From assembly GCF_008710285.1 (NCBI RefSeq), contig NZ_VYQF01000002.1, positions 558,001 to 622,000 of the forward strand: a DNA stretch of 64,000 nt, read 5' to 3'. A model generated the notes under the pieces. The model was not told where the DNA came from. It worked only from the letters and a program-made list of their open reading frames with translations, and did no database searches. Within the stretch, counting starts at the first letter, position 1. Each line of letters starts with the position of its first letter. This document shows, in pieces, positions 34,144-43,352 of this stretch. The translations under genes were made by a program, and so were the position numbers. The DNA is from Ginsengibacter hankyongi (GTDB taxonomy: Bacteria; Bacteroidota; Bacteroidia; Chitinophagales; Chitinophagaceae).

Positions 34144-35784
34144 ATGAGAAAATTATTGTTTTTTTCCTTTCTTATTTCCAATATTTGTTTTGCCCAGGAT
34201 AGTATTACGATTCCGGACATTGCATCTGCAGAAAAAATCATTAGCATGCATTTTACACAAGCCAAAGAGGATTCTCTTTTAAGTGCAGTACAGGCCAAGG
34301 CGAAAGAATATGATAAAATGCATCTTTATTCGTTGGACAATTCAATTCCTATGACGATGGCAGAAAGTCCTTTGCTTCCTTATATGGATTTAAATAAAAG
34401 ACAGCAGCCTGTTAACTTTTCTATTCCTAAAGGAATAGAAATGCCTGCCAATAAAAATGATCTTGCTTTTTATTCCATTCCGCAATTAGCTTCCTTAATT
34501 AAAAATAAAAAAATAAGCTCTGTTGAGCTCACTAAATTTTTCATTGACAGATTAAAAAAATATGGAGATACGCTTCAATGCGTAATTTCACTAACTGAAG
34601 ATATTGCTATGAAGCAGGCCGCAGAAGCCGATAAAGAAATCGCAGCGGGAAAATATCGTGGATTATTACACGGCATCCCTTACGGGTTAAAAGACCTTTT
34701 TGCTGTGAAAGGAACAAAAACTACGTGGGGGGCAGAGCCATATAAAGACCAGGTTATAAATACTGACAGTTACGTGTACACGAAATTAAAACAAGCGGGT
34801 GCAGTACTTATTGCCAAATTAACTTTAGGTGCCTTAGCTATGGATGATTACTGGTTTGGTGGCAGAACAAAAAATCCATGGAACATGCTGGAAGGTTCCA
34901 GTGGCTCTTCTGCAGGTTCAGCAGCGGCAACCGTTGCAGGGCTTGTTCCTTTTGCAATCGGAACAGAAACTTATGGTTCAATTATATCACCATCTACGGT
35001 TTGCGGCGCAACAGGATTGCGGCCTACATTTGGTTCCGTAAGCAGGAGTGGCGCAATGACACTATGCTGGAGTCTGGATAAAGCCGGGCCTATTTGCAGA
35101 AGCGCAGAAGACGCGGCAATTGTTTTTAATTATTTGCACGGAACCGATAAATTGGACGCTGCTGCCGTAAACATGCCGTTTAATTATACGGCCAAAGCTG
35201 ATTTATCGAAACTGAAAATTGCTTATGCAAAAAATTATTTTGGCAAAAAAGATACGCTCGGAAATGAAGATGCAGTTTTAGATGTATTCAGGAAAGCTGG
35301 TGCACAACTGATTCCAGTTGAGTTTCCTGATTCCGGCATTTATAATTTTGATATCATTGGTATTGTTATAGGTTCAGAAAGTGCTGCAGCTTTTGATGGT
35401 TTTACAAGAACCGGTTTGGACGATAAAATGACAAGACAGGGAAAAGGCGAATGGCCGAATTATTTCAGGGCCGCAAGGTTTATTCCTGCTGTGGAATACG
35501 TCAATGCTAACAGGCACCGCTACCAGCTAATGCAAAAAGTAAATGATGTTATAGAAAAATATGATGTAATCATTTGCCCCACATGGGTAGGAAACCAGGC
35601 TGCTATAACTAATTTAACCGGCCATCCTGCTATTAGCATCCCAACTGGATTTAATAAAGAACACACGCCTACCAGCATTACACTTGTCGGTAAGTTGTTT
35701 GATGAGGCAACACTACTTGCCATTGCGAAGGTTTACCAGGATGCAACTCAATGGAACAAAATGCATCCACCATTTTTTAAATAA
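34144..35784 (+). CDS. Secreted amidase (amidase signature family)
   Basis: About 546 residues from ATG 34144, which gives a signal peptide (MRKLLFFSFLISNICFAQ); the upstream ATG at 34093 would bury it. The Ser-Ser-Lys triad region is visible: LKDLFAVKGT (Lys, about 182), EGSSGSSAGSAAA (cis-Ser, about 256) and TETYGSIISPS (Ser nucleophile, about 281). The usual GSIRxPA is changed to GSIISPS. The family hydrolyses a wide range of amides, so substrate cannot be named. An exported amidase next to a secreted M28 peptidase suggests scavenging of peptides or amides. Confidence 0.88.
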   Translation: MRKLLFFSFLISNICFAQDSITIPDIASAEKIISMHFTQAKEDSLLSAVQAKAKEYDKMHLYSLDNSIPMTMAESPLLPYMDLNKRQQPVNFSIPKGIEMPANKNDLAFYSIPQLASLIKNKKISSVELTKFFIDRLKKYGDTLQCVISLTEDIAMKQAAEADKEIAAGKYRGLLHGIPYGLKDLFAVKGTKTTWGAEPYKDQVINTDSYVYTKLKQAGAVLIAKLTLGALAMDDYWFGGRTKNPWNMLEGSSGSSAGSAAATVAGLVPFAIGTETYGSIISPSTVCGATGLRPTFGSVSRSGAMTLCWSLDKAGPICRSAEDAAIVFNYLHGTDKLDAAAVNMPFNYTAKADLSKLKIAYAKNYFGKKDTLGNEDAVLDVFRKAGAQLIPVEFPDSGIYNFDIIGIVIGSESAAAFDGFTRTGLDDKMTRQGKGEWPNYFRAARFIPAVEYVNANRHRYQLMQKVNDVIEKYDVIICPTWVGNQAAITNLTGHPAISIPTGFNKEHTPTSITLVGKLFDEATLLAIAKVYQDATQWNKMHPPFFK

Positions 35785-35927
35785 GTACAGAGAGTGAATA
35801 AAAAACCAAGAAGTTTATCAAAGTGAATTTTATACTAGCATTTGTAGAAACCTTCCTGGTTTGCCACCTTTATTTTTATAAATTGAAACTATCTTAGCCT
35901 GAACCTAAAAAAATTAAATTACCATAC

Positions 35928-38156
35928 ATGAAGAAAATTCTTTTACCTCTTTTATTACTTTTTATCATTCAAATTTCATTTAGCCAAACAAAACAAATCA
36001 CCGGCTTCTATGAAAAAAATGTAGATAGGCAATTAAATCTTGAATCTTCTTTTGATAAAAATTTAAGCAGGGAAAATATCGGTGAAACTATTAAAAAGCT
36101 ATCTGCAGTTCCTCACCACATTAGCTCTCCGGGAAGTAAGGCAAATGCGGAATACATTTTAAGTCTTTATAAAAAGTGGGGATGGGATGCTCAAATAGAA
36201 ACCTTCCATGTACTGTTCCCAACACCCAAAACAAGAATATTAGAGATGACTTCTCCTACATCTTATAAAACCATATTAAAAGAACCTTCCCTAAAAGAAG
36301 ACGCCACGAGTGGACAATCAGGGCAATTACCTACCTATAATGCATATAGTGCGGATGGTGATGTAACAGGCGATCTTGTTTTTGTAAACTATGGTTTGCC
36401 ACAGGATTATGAGGTGCTGGATAAAATGGGTATTGATGTAAGAGGAAAAATTGTAATTGCAAAATATGGCAATAGCTGGAGAGGAACCAAGCCTAAAATA
36501 GCCCAGGAACACGGTGCAATAGGTTGCATCATTTATAGCGACCCGATGGATGATGGATACTTTCACGGTGACGTGTACCCGAAAGGCGCTTTCAAAAATG
36601 AATATGGAGTGCAAAGAGGTTCTGTAATGGATATAGTTATTTATCCCGGCGATCCTTTAACTCCGGGTATTGGTGCAACTGAAGATTCAAAAAGATTAGA
36701 CAGGTTGCAGGCACCTAATCTTTTAAAAATACCTGTATTGCCAATAAGTTATCACGATGCAACGCCTTTACTTGAAGCGTTGGAGGGACCTGTAGCTCCT
36801 GATAATTGGCATGGTGGTTTGCCCTTTGCTTACCATATTGGTCCTGGTAAAACAAAAGTTCACTTGAAAGTTGCATTCAATTGGGATATTGTTCCATGCT
36901 ATGATGTTATTGCAAAAATTCAGGGATCTAAATTTCCGGATGAATGGGTGATACGTGGTAATCACCAGGATGCGTGGGTAAATGGAGCAACCGATCCAAT
37001 TAGCGGGCAGGCTGCACTGTTAGAAGAAGCAAAATCAATTGGTGATCTTTTAAAAACAGGATGGAAACCAGATCGCACTTTAGTGTATTGCGCATGGGAT
37101 GGCGAAGAGCCTGGCTTATTGGGTTCTACAGAATGGCTGGAAGAACATGAAAAAGAACTGCAAAAAAAAGCTGTTGTGTATATTAATACCGACGATTATG
37201 AGCGTGGCTTTTTATTCGTTGAAGGCTCTCATGCACTGGAACCTTTAATGGATGAGATTTCGAAAACAGTTGTTGATCCCGAAACTAACGTAAGCGTATT
37301 CGAAAGAAGAAAGGACCACGATGCAATATCGGCTGGAAGCGCTGATGCAACGAAAAAAATATTAGATGAAAAAGAATTGAAATTAGGGGCGATGGGTTCT
37401 GGCTCTGATTATTCTTCTTTTATTCAACATGCAGGAATACCTGCACTGAACCTGGGATATGGTGGCGAAGGAGGTGGTGGAGAATATCATTCTATCTATG
37501 ATTCTTATTATGATTTTACAAAGTTTAAAGATCCTGGTTTTCAATATGGAGTTGCATTGGCAGAAACCGCCGGGCACGCAGTTCTAAGGATCGCCAATGC
37601 AGATGTATTGCCTTTTGATTTTACTCATCTATATAAAACAATTTCGGGTTATTCTGATGAATTAATGGCACTCCTAAAAACCACGAGGGAATCCACAGAG
37701 ATAGAAAATCAACTAATTAATTCCGGCGATTATAAAGTAGGAGAAGATCCTACAAAGAAGTATAACATTCCTGTTGCAAAGTCAGAAGTTCCATTTCTTG
37801 ATTTTTCGCCATTGCAAAATGCATTGACACAATTGAAAAAAAATACTGATATTTTGGAGGCAGCTTATCAGGATAAAATAAAAACGAATAATGTTAGCGA
37901 ATCTTTTAATCAATCACTTTACCGGGCGGAACAACAATTATTAACGGAAACAGGGTTACCGCGAAGAGCATGGTACAAACACACCATATATGCTCCGGGA
38001 TTTTACACGGGTTACGGCGTAAAAACTATGCCCGGTATTCGTGAAGCCATTGAGCAAAGAAACTGGAAAGAAGCTCAGGAACAAATTGAAGTATATGCTA
38101 AAGCTATTATGAGACTTGCAGAATATTTGAATGATGTTGCAATGGCAAATAAGTAA
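35928..38156 (+). CDS. Secreted M28 metallopeptidase with transferrin-receptor-like dimerisation domain
   Basis: A 742-residue exported protein (signal peptide ending QISFSQ) built like glutamate carboxypeptidase II. A PA insert (about 130-270, ARGK-type IGCIIYSDP) lies within an M28 domain whose two-zinc ligands are visible: GNHQDAWVNGATDPISG (His, Asp), WDGEEPGLLGSTEW (Glu pair), NTDDYERG (Asp) and EYHSIYDSY (His). The C-terminal 150 residues are helical, matching the TFR-like dimer domain. It probably trims acidic or C-terminal residues from peptides in the periplasm or outside. Monocistronic. Confidence 0.9.
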   Translation: MKKILLPLLLLFIIQISFSQTKQITGFYEKNVDRQLNLESSFDKNLSRENIGETIKKLSAVPHHISSPGSKANAEYILSLYKKWGWDAQIETFHVLFPTPKTRILEMTSPTSYKTILKEPSLKEDATSGQSGQLPTYNAYSADGDVTGDLVFVNYGLPQDYEVLDKMGIDVRGKIVIAKYGNSWRGTKPKIAQEHGAIGCIIYSDPMDDGYFHGDVYPKGAFKNEYGVQRGSVMDIVIYPGDPLTPGIGATEDSKRLDRLQAPNLLKIPVLPISYHDATPLLEALEGPVAPDNWHGGLPFAYHIGPGKTKVHLKVAFNWDIVPCYDVIAKIQGSKFPDEWVIRGNHQDAWVNGATDPISGQAALLEEAKSIGDLLKTGWKPDRTLVYCAWDGEEPGLLGSTEWLEEHEKELQKKAVVYINTDDYERGFLFVEGSHALEPLMDEISKTVVDPETNVSVFERRKDHDAISAGSADATKKILDEKELKLGAMGSGSDYSSFIQHAGIPALNLGYGGEGGGGEYHSIYDSYYDFTKFKDPGFQYGVALAETAGHAVLRIANADVLPFDFTHLYKTISGYSDELMALLKTTRESTEIENQLINSGDYKVGEDPTKKYNIPVAKSEVPFLDFSPLQNALTQLKKNTDILEAAYQDKIKTNNVSESFNQSLYRAEQQLLTETGLPRRAWYKHTIYAPGFYTGYGVKTMPGIREAIEQRNWKEAQEQIEVYAKAIMRLAEYLNDVAMANK

Positions 38157-38270
38157 TTGTCGTTGAGAAATACCCGGTTACGGAAAATGGAAACACATTC
38201 TTTAATAGCGATCCAGTCTTTGTTTTCATAACATTTATTTTCATATTTCAGTTGTAAATTGCATATCCCT

Positions 38271-40298
38271 ATGCCTTTTCAACTTAATTCATCATATCAG
38301 CCGGCAGGCGATCAGCCACAGGCAATTGAACAATTAACACGTGGCTTGTTAGAAGGAGAAAAATACCAGACGTTGTTAGGTGTAACCGGTAGTGGTAAAA
38401 CTTTTACCATGGCCAATGTAATTCAAAATGTACAAAAGCCGACTCTTGTGCTTACACATAATAAAACATTGGTAGCACAGTTATATGGCGAGTTCCGGCA
38501 ATTCTTCCCTGATAATTCTGTAGGATATTTTGTTTCTTATTATGATTATTATCAGCCTGAAGCGTATATGCCTGTCAGTGATACTTACATTGAAAAAGAC
38601 CTGAGCATAAACGAAGAACTTGATAAATTAAGACTTGCGGCAACATCGCAATTATTAACCGGCAGAAGAGATATCATTGTTGTGGCGAGTGTAAGCTGTA
38701 TTTATGGTATTGGTAACCCGAAAGATTTTGCTGAAGGTGTTGTACGAATCAAAGAAGGACAAACAATAAGCCGACAGGGGTTTTTACATTCATTGGTTAA
38801 TGGATTGTATTCACGCACGCAAGGTGATTTTGCAAGGGGCACATTCAGGGTGAAAGGTGATACAGTTGATATCAATCTTCCGTACATGGATAATGGTTAT
38901 CGCATTACTTTTTTTGGGGATGAAATTGAAAGTATTGAAACGCTCGAACTCAGTACCGGTAAAAGGATTTCGAAAGTTGATGATGCGGCCATATTTCCGG
39001 CAAATTTATATATAGCGCCAAAAGATAAACTGCAACAGATACTTGCAGAAATACAAGATGAGGCTGCAAGGCAAACGGAATATTTTAAAAGTACAGGAAA
39101 GTATATTGAAGCACAAAGAATTTCAGAACGGGTGAATTATGATATTGAAATGATCCGTGAATTGGGATATTGTAACGGCGTTGAAAACTATTCAAGATTT
39201 TTTGACAGGAGAGAGCCAGGTACAAGGCCTTTCTGTTTGCTGGATTATTTTCCACCCGACTTTTTATGTGTAATTGATGAGAGCCACCAAACTATTCCAC
39301 AGGTCAGTGGTATGTACGGCGGTGACCGGTCACGAAAATTAATTTTAGTAGATTATGGTTTTCGTCTACCCTCTGCGTTAGATAACCGCCCGTTAAACTT
39401 TAATGAGTTTGAAAGTATGCTCAACCAAACTATTTATGTAAGTGCAACTCCTGGGGATTATGAATTGGAAAAAACTGGAGGTATAGTGGTAGAGCAGGTT
39501 GTGCGGCCAACGGGTTTATTAGATCCGCCGATAGAAATCCGTCCTTCCGTAAACCAGATTGATGATTTGCTGGATGAAATTGATAAACGGGTTACTAAAG
39601 GTGATCGTGTCCTCGTAACAACATTAACCAAGCGTATGGCCGAAGAGATGGATAAATATTTACACCGTATCAACATTAAATCAAAATATATCCATAGTGA
39701 AGTTGATACGCTGGAGAGAATCGAAATTCTGCGCCAGCTAAGGCTCGGGGAAATTGATGTATTGGTAGGCGTAAACCTTTTGCGTGAAGGACTAGACCTT
39801 CCAGAAGTTTCATTAGTAGCCATTTTGGATGCCGATAAAGAAGGCTTTCTTCGTAACGAAAGATCACTTACTCAAACTGCTGGTAGGGCTGCCCGTAATA
39901 TTGATGGGTTGGTAATTTTTTATGCAGATACTATCACAGAAAGCATGCAAAAAACGATTGATGAAACTACTCGCAGAAGAGAAAAACAGATTCAATATAA
40001 TATTGAACACGGCATAACCCCGAAGACGATTAAGAAATCGATTGACCAAATAATGGGACAAACCTCTGTGTTGGATATCAAAGGAACAACTGCCTCACCT
40101 TATGCAGCCGACGATCTTATAACTATTGCAGCAGAAGAACAGGTTGAGTACAAAACAATTCCTCAACTGGAGAAAGCAGTAACTAACATAAAGCGCCAAA
40201 TGGAGAAAGCCGCACGGGACCTGGATTTCATGGAAGCCGCAAGATTAAGGGATGAGATGTTTAGAATGCAGAAAGAGTTGGAGGAAATGAAAAACTAA
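38271..40298 (+). CDS. uvrB: Excinuclease ABC subunit B
   Basis: UvrB verifies lesions and loads UvrC in nucleotide excision repair. About 675 residues from ATG 38271 (MPFQLNSSYQPAGDQPQAIE); an ATG 12 bases upstream is less typical. Motifs: Walker A GVTGSGKT near 40, the beta-hairpin YYDYYQPEAYMPVSDTYIEKD (trimmed here to YYQPEAYMPVSDTY), DESHQTIPQ, VRPTGLLDPPIEIRP, LREGLDLPEVSLVAILDADKEGFLR and the C-terminal UVR helix (MEKAARDLDFMEAARLRDEM). It ends one base before the convergent tag gene. Confidence 0.97.
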   Translation: MPFQLNSSYQPAGDQPQAIEQLTRGLLEGEKYQTLLGVTGSGKTFTMANVIQNVQKPTLVLTHNKTLVAQLYGEFRQFFPDNSVGYFVSYYDYYQPEAYMPVSDTYIEKDLSINEELDKLRLAATSQLLTGRRDIIVVASVSCIYGIGNPKDFAEGVVRIKEGQTISRQGFLHSLVNGLYSRTQGDFARGTFRVKGDTVDINLPYMDNGYRITFFGDEIESIETLELSTGKRISKVDDAAIFPANLYIAPKDKLQQILAEIQDEAARQTEYFKSTGKYIEAQRISERVNYDIEMIRELGYCNGVENYSRFFDRREPGTRPFCLLDYFPPDFLCVIDESHQTIPQVSGMYGGDRSRKLILVDYGFRLPSALDNRPLNFNEFESMLNQTIYVSATPGDYELEKTGGIVVEQVVRPTGLLDPPIEIRPSVNQIDDLLDEIDKRVTKGDRVLVTTLTKRMAEEMDKYLHRINIKSKYIHSEVDTLERIEILRQLRLGEIDVLVGVNLLREGLDLPEVSLVAILDADKEGFLRNERSLTQTAGRAARNIDGLVIFYADTITESMQKTIDETTRRREKQIQYNIEHGITPKTIKKSIDQIMGQTSVLDIKGTTASPYAADDLITIAAEEQVEYKTIPQLEKAVTNIKRQMEKAARDLDFMEAARLRDEMFRMQKELEEMKN

Positions 40299-40299
40299 A

Positions 40300-40848
40300 T
40301 TATTTCTTCAAAAACGCTGGCTTCGCCTTCATCACTTTTTTATAAACAGCACAACTCTCAACATGTGCCCCTGGCAAATAACCAGTGCTCATTAAAAATT
40401 CATTTACAATTTCACCTCCTGTAAACCTGAAAGTGGTTTTAAATATTTTCACCCATTCATCTTTTGTTTTTGGATGATGATGATCGATCCAATTTTTGAA
40501 AGAACCAAATTCTTTTTGAATATTTAAAAGCGTTTTTGCATTTTCAATTGCTGCATTTATTTTTAAACGGTTACGGATTATTCCTGCATCATTCATTAAT
40601 CTTTCAAAATCTTTTTCTTTAAAGGCAGCTACTTTTTTAATATTGAAATTTTTGTACGCCTTTCTAAAATTTTCCTGTTTGTTTAAGATAGTTGACCAAC
40701 TTAAACCTGCCTGGTTTATTTCAAGAATAAGCCTTCCAAATAATTCATCGTCGTTATCTATTGGAAATCCATAAGCGGTATCATGATAAATTTTGTGTAC
40801 GTTATTTTTGTCCATTGTGCTAACTGCATCGCAATAAGTTGTGGCCAT
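40300..40848 (-). CDS. tag: DNA-3-methyladenine glycosylase I (Tag family)
   Basis: A 182-residue base-excision enzyme that removes 3-methyladenine. It shows zinc-site residues C6 (TTYCDAV) and a His in KIYHDTAYG, paired with H and C in AHVESCAVYKK at the C terminus. The catalytic region is LILEINQAGLSWSTILNK, with the expected Glu. The amino terminus lacks the RCxW motif of E. coli Tag (here YCDAVS). The gene is tail-to-tail with uvrB, giving two repair genes side by side. Confidence 0.9.
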   Translation of the reverse strand: MATTYCDAVSTMDKNNVHKIYHDTAYGFPIDNDDELFGRLILEINQAGLSWSTILNKQENFRKAYKNFNIKKVAAFKEKDFERLMNDAGIIRNRLKINAAIENAKTLLNIQKEFGSFKNWIDHHHPKTKDEWVKIFKTTFRFTGGEIVNEFLMSTGYLPGAHVESCAVYKKVMKAKPAFLKK

Positions 40849-40973
40849 ATCAATTGAATTGTTTTAGAAGTAGTTTAAAAGAATTATAAAATATGTTGTT
40901 TGTAGGGTTTTAAAATTAAAAAAAATTATAACGACGCCTGTATCTTTAATTTCAATAATAAAAATAGAATAGT

Positions 40974-41579
40974 ATGCTGGAACAATTTGATTGCACTAAA
41001 GAATATGTCCTTGAAGATGATCGGGCAATACTTCGTCCTTTACAGCAGGAAGATAAAATTCACCTGCTGCCATTTTCCTTAAATGAACCTTACTTGTGGA
41101 AATATTCTTTGGCGGGCGCAGAAGGCGAAGAAGGTTTGCAGAATTATATGAACATTACTTTTAGAGCGAGAGCTGAAGGAAAAGAATATCCCTTCATCGT
41201 ATTTGATAAACTAACCAATGAATATGCAGGCAGCACAAGATTTTATGATATTCAAAATGAGTTAGAAACGGTACAATTAGGCTACACATGGTATGGAACA
41301 AAGTTCCAGGGAACGGGATTGAATAAGCATTGCAAATACCTTCTTTTATCATTTGCTTTTGAACGTATGGGCTTTGAGCGATTTGAATTGAGAGCGGATA
41401 ATAACAATGTAAGAAGTATTGCCGCAATGAAATCGCTTGGATGTAAGGTTGATGGTATTCTTCGCAAAAATATGCCCACACGCGAAACTGGGATAAGAAG
41501 AGACAGCATTGTTTTAAGTATTTTAAGAGATGAATGGTTTGGGGGAGTGAAAGAAAATCTTTTTATGAGATTGACCTGA
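40974..41579 (+). CDS. GNAT-family N-acetyltransferase (RimJ/RimL-like)
   Basis: A 201-residue acetyl-CoA-dependent transferase. The fold is supported by an N-terminal RAILRPLQQEDKIHLLPF, TVQLGYTWYGTKFQGTGLNK (motif A, acetyl-CoA pyrophosphate loop) and FERFELRADNNNVRSIAAMKSLG (motif B). It resembles transferases acting on protein or aminoglycoside amines. No signal peptide is present. The substrate is unknown. Confidence 0.9.
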   Translation: MLEQFDCTKEYVLEDDRAILRPLQQEDKIHLLPFSLNEPYLWKYSLAGAEGEEGLQNYMNITFRARAEGKEYPFIVFDKLTNEYAGSTRFYDIQNELETVQLGYTWYGTKFQGTGLNKHCKYLLLSFAFERMGFERFELRADNNNVRSIAAMKSLGCKVDGILRKNMPTRETGIRRDSIVLSILRDEWFGGVKENLFMRLT

Positions 41580-41742
41580 TTTCAAAAAATGTTGCATAGA
41601 AGTGGTTCAAATTATAATAACTGATCAATAACTCCCCACATTATTTTCCTCTTATTGTTCTTGTTTGCCAACCTTGGGCCGAAAGGTAATAGGCAAGCCA
41701 AATCGTAAAAGAAGAGCTTGTGCCCTTAGCGAAAATGATTTT

Positions 41743-42162
41743 TTAAAAGATCCATTTTACATCGACTTTTCCATTGGTTAGATTAATCATCTGTTGACTT
41801 TTATTTTGTAATTCAAGGTCAAATCTTCCAATTATTCTGCATGTCTTGTAACTAAACGGTCCGAAAAGCCAGTCGGTACCACTGACAGTTTTGCAATCTG
41901 TTCTTCTCAAATCAAGGTTGCCAGACTTGTAGAAGTAAACTCTTTCTGAATCTATTGCCTGGTAATTCCCGGCTGTGTCTGTTGCCACCAGGTTACAACC
42001 CGCTTGTTCATTAATAAATAAATATTGATATTCTGGTACCAGGTAAGCACAGCCAGTGCGTGGGAATGAGATATTTCCGCCGAAAACATCTGGCATGAAA
42101 ATAACCAAACCAGGATCACCGGTGGCGGGACCGGTTAAATTTGCCAGAAATAAATCGCCCAT
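41743..42162 (-). CDS. Small lipoprotein of unknown function, frameshifted at its N terminus
   Basis: The open frame gives 139 residues (MGDLFLANLTGPATGDPG) rich in aromatic and glycine residues with four cysteines (GCAYL, GCNLV, DCKTV, TCRII). The frame stays open upstream without a start and encodes a classic lipoprotein signal (LIVALTACKK) before reaching a T10 run at 42287-42296. With nine instead of ten residues in that run, a start at 42304 reads MKIKKNLLPITILIVALTAC and continues into this frame. It is the last gene of the AlkB/radical SAM run, so it may belong to that system. Confidence 0.65.
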   Translation of the reverse strand: MGDLFLANLTGPATGDPGLVIFMPDVFGGNISFPRTGCAYLVPEYQYLFINEQAGCNLVATDTAGNYQAIDSERVYFYKSGNLDLRRTDCKTVSGTDWLFGPFSYKTCRIIGRFDLELQNKSQQMINLTNGKVDVKWIF

Positions 42163-42304
42163 ATTTGAATAGAATGTGCCGTTATATTCGAAAGTAACCA
42201 GGTTAGGGGAATCGGAATTGGAATTGTCGTGATGATCTTTTTTACAGGCCGTAAGCGCAACAATTAATATCGTAATCGGAAGAAGATTTTTTTTTTATTT
42301 TCAT
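42163..42304 (-). pseudogene. Signal-peptide part of the small lipoprotein, out of phase with its start
   Basis: This segment completes the gene at 41743-42162. ATG 42302-42304 opens MKIKKK and then runs out of phase through the ten-base homopolymer. The downstream phase encodes a lipobox ending in LTAC and the spacer KKDHHDNSNSDSPNLVTF. The break is at 42287-42296. Confidence 0.7.
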
Positions 42305-42323
42305 AATGAAGTAATTTTTTAAG

Positions 42324-43352
42324 TTATGCTTTAACGGGGTTAATTCTTTTATTCATCATTCTAAACCACAATGGCGGAACAAGGGCAAGCAATATCATAA
42401 AAGAATATCCTGCCGGATGTGACGGTGACTCTTCATGTTGTGAAAGCTTGTCAAATGAACGGTTGGGGTGCATGTGGTGATCCGCATGACTTTCCAGTTG
42501 AAAAAGGTTAATCAATCTGTTATAGCGGCCGGTGTTCCACGCATGATGTGCATTCAGTCTTTCGTAACCACCTGCGTTCAATTTTCTCATTAAGCCATAA
42601 TGCTGCAGGTAATTTATAATGTGCAGTAATGCTATAGCCCCGATGTTTTGCAATAAAAAAAATAAAAGTGAAATTGCTCCAAGTGTAAAAAATATTATCA
42701 GCATCATTCCAACCTGCAGGAATCCAAACAATAACATACGGCTACGCATAATCGAAAATTTACCGGAAGCACGGCCGGATTTTTTTGTATCTATATTCCA
42801 TGCATTTTTATACGTGCCTTTTACTGCCCGGAATAAATAAAAATATAAGGGCTCGCTAATGCGTGCCGTATGCGGATCTTCGGGCGTGCAGGTATATACG
42901 TGATGTCCCCAAACGTGCTCGATACCATAATGCATATAGTTATTTTGCAACAGCAATAAATAACCAGCTACCTGTTCCGTTCTTGTAAAGCGATGGATAA
43001 ACTCATGCGCAAGTGTGAAACCCAATACTCCATTTACAATGCCAACCGATAGTGCGAGTCCGATAAATGAAACCGTTGTAATTGTTGCTGTGCCTGCAAC
43101 ATACACGGCCCATGCGGTTAAAACAATAAGCACCGGAACAAAAATTAGGGCAACATATTTATATGCTGATGAAGAATAATGACATTCTCTTTCTGTATTA
43201 TTTTTTAAAGCAGGCCATAAAAAAAAGTTACTTAGCGGGTAAACAACAAAACAACATAAGGGAACAAGAAAATTCCACCAACTACCAAGCAGGTAGCCAG
43301 CTATGACCAAAGCGGGAATAAACAGGAAGATCAAATAGTTTACCGGTTTCAT
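42324..43352 (-). CDS. AlkB-type membrane di-iron monooxygenase (alkane hydroxylase-like)
   Basis: A 342-residue integral membrane hydroxylase with about six hydrophobic helices. The eight-histidine di-iron motifs of the AlkB group are all there: HEFIHR near 115, EHVWGHH near 144, NYLQHYGL near 245 (E to Q relative to the usual NYxEHYG) and LESHADHHMHPNRSF near 288. It would hydroxylate a terminal methyl of an alkane or lipid chain and needs an electron donor such as rubredoxin, none of which is encoded here. Its start overlaps the radical SAM gene stop by four bases, showing translational coupling. Confidence 0.87.
   Translation of the reverse strand: MKPVNYLIFLFIPALVIAGYLLGSWWNFLVPLCCFVVYPLSNFFLWPALKNNTERECHYSSSAYKYVALIFVPVLIVLTAWAVYVAGTATITTVSFIGLALSVGIVNGVLGFTLAHEFIHRFTRTEQVAGYLLLLQNNYMHYGIEHVWGHHVYTCTPEDPHTARISEPLYFYLFRAVKGTYKNAWNIDTKKSGRASGKFSIMRSRMLLFGFLQVGMMLIIFFTLGAISLLFFLLQNIGAIALLHIINYLQHYGLMRKLNAGGYERLNAHHAWNTGRYNRLINLFQLESHADHHMHPNRSFDKLSQHEESPSHPAGYSFMILLALVPPLWFRMMNKRINPVKA

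Noticed and set aside
41669-41697. Nested pairing TTTGCC/GGCAAG between the GNAT and lipoprotein genes
   Set aside because: Stems are short and no T-run follows, so I do not call a terminator.
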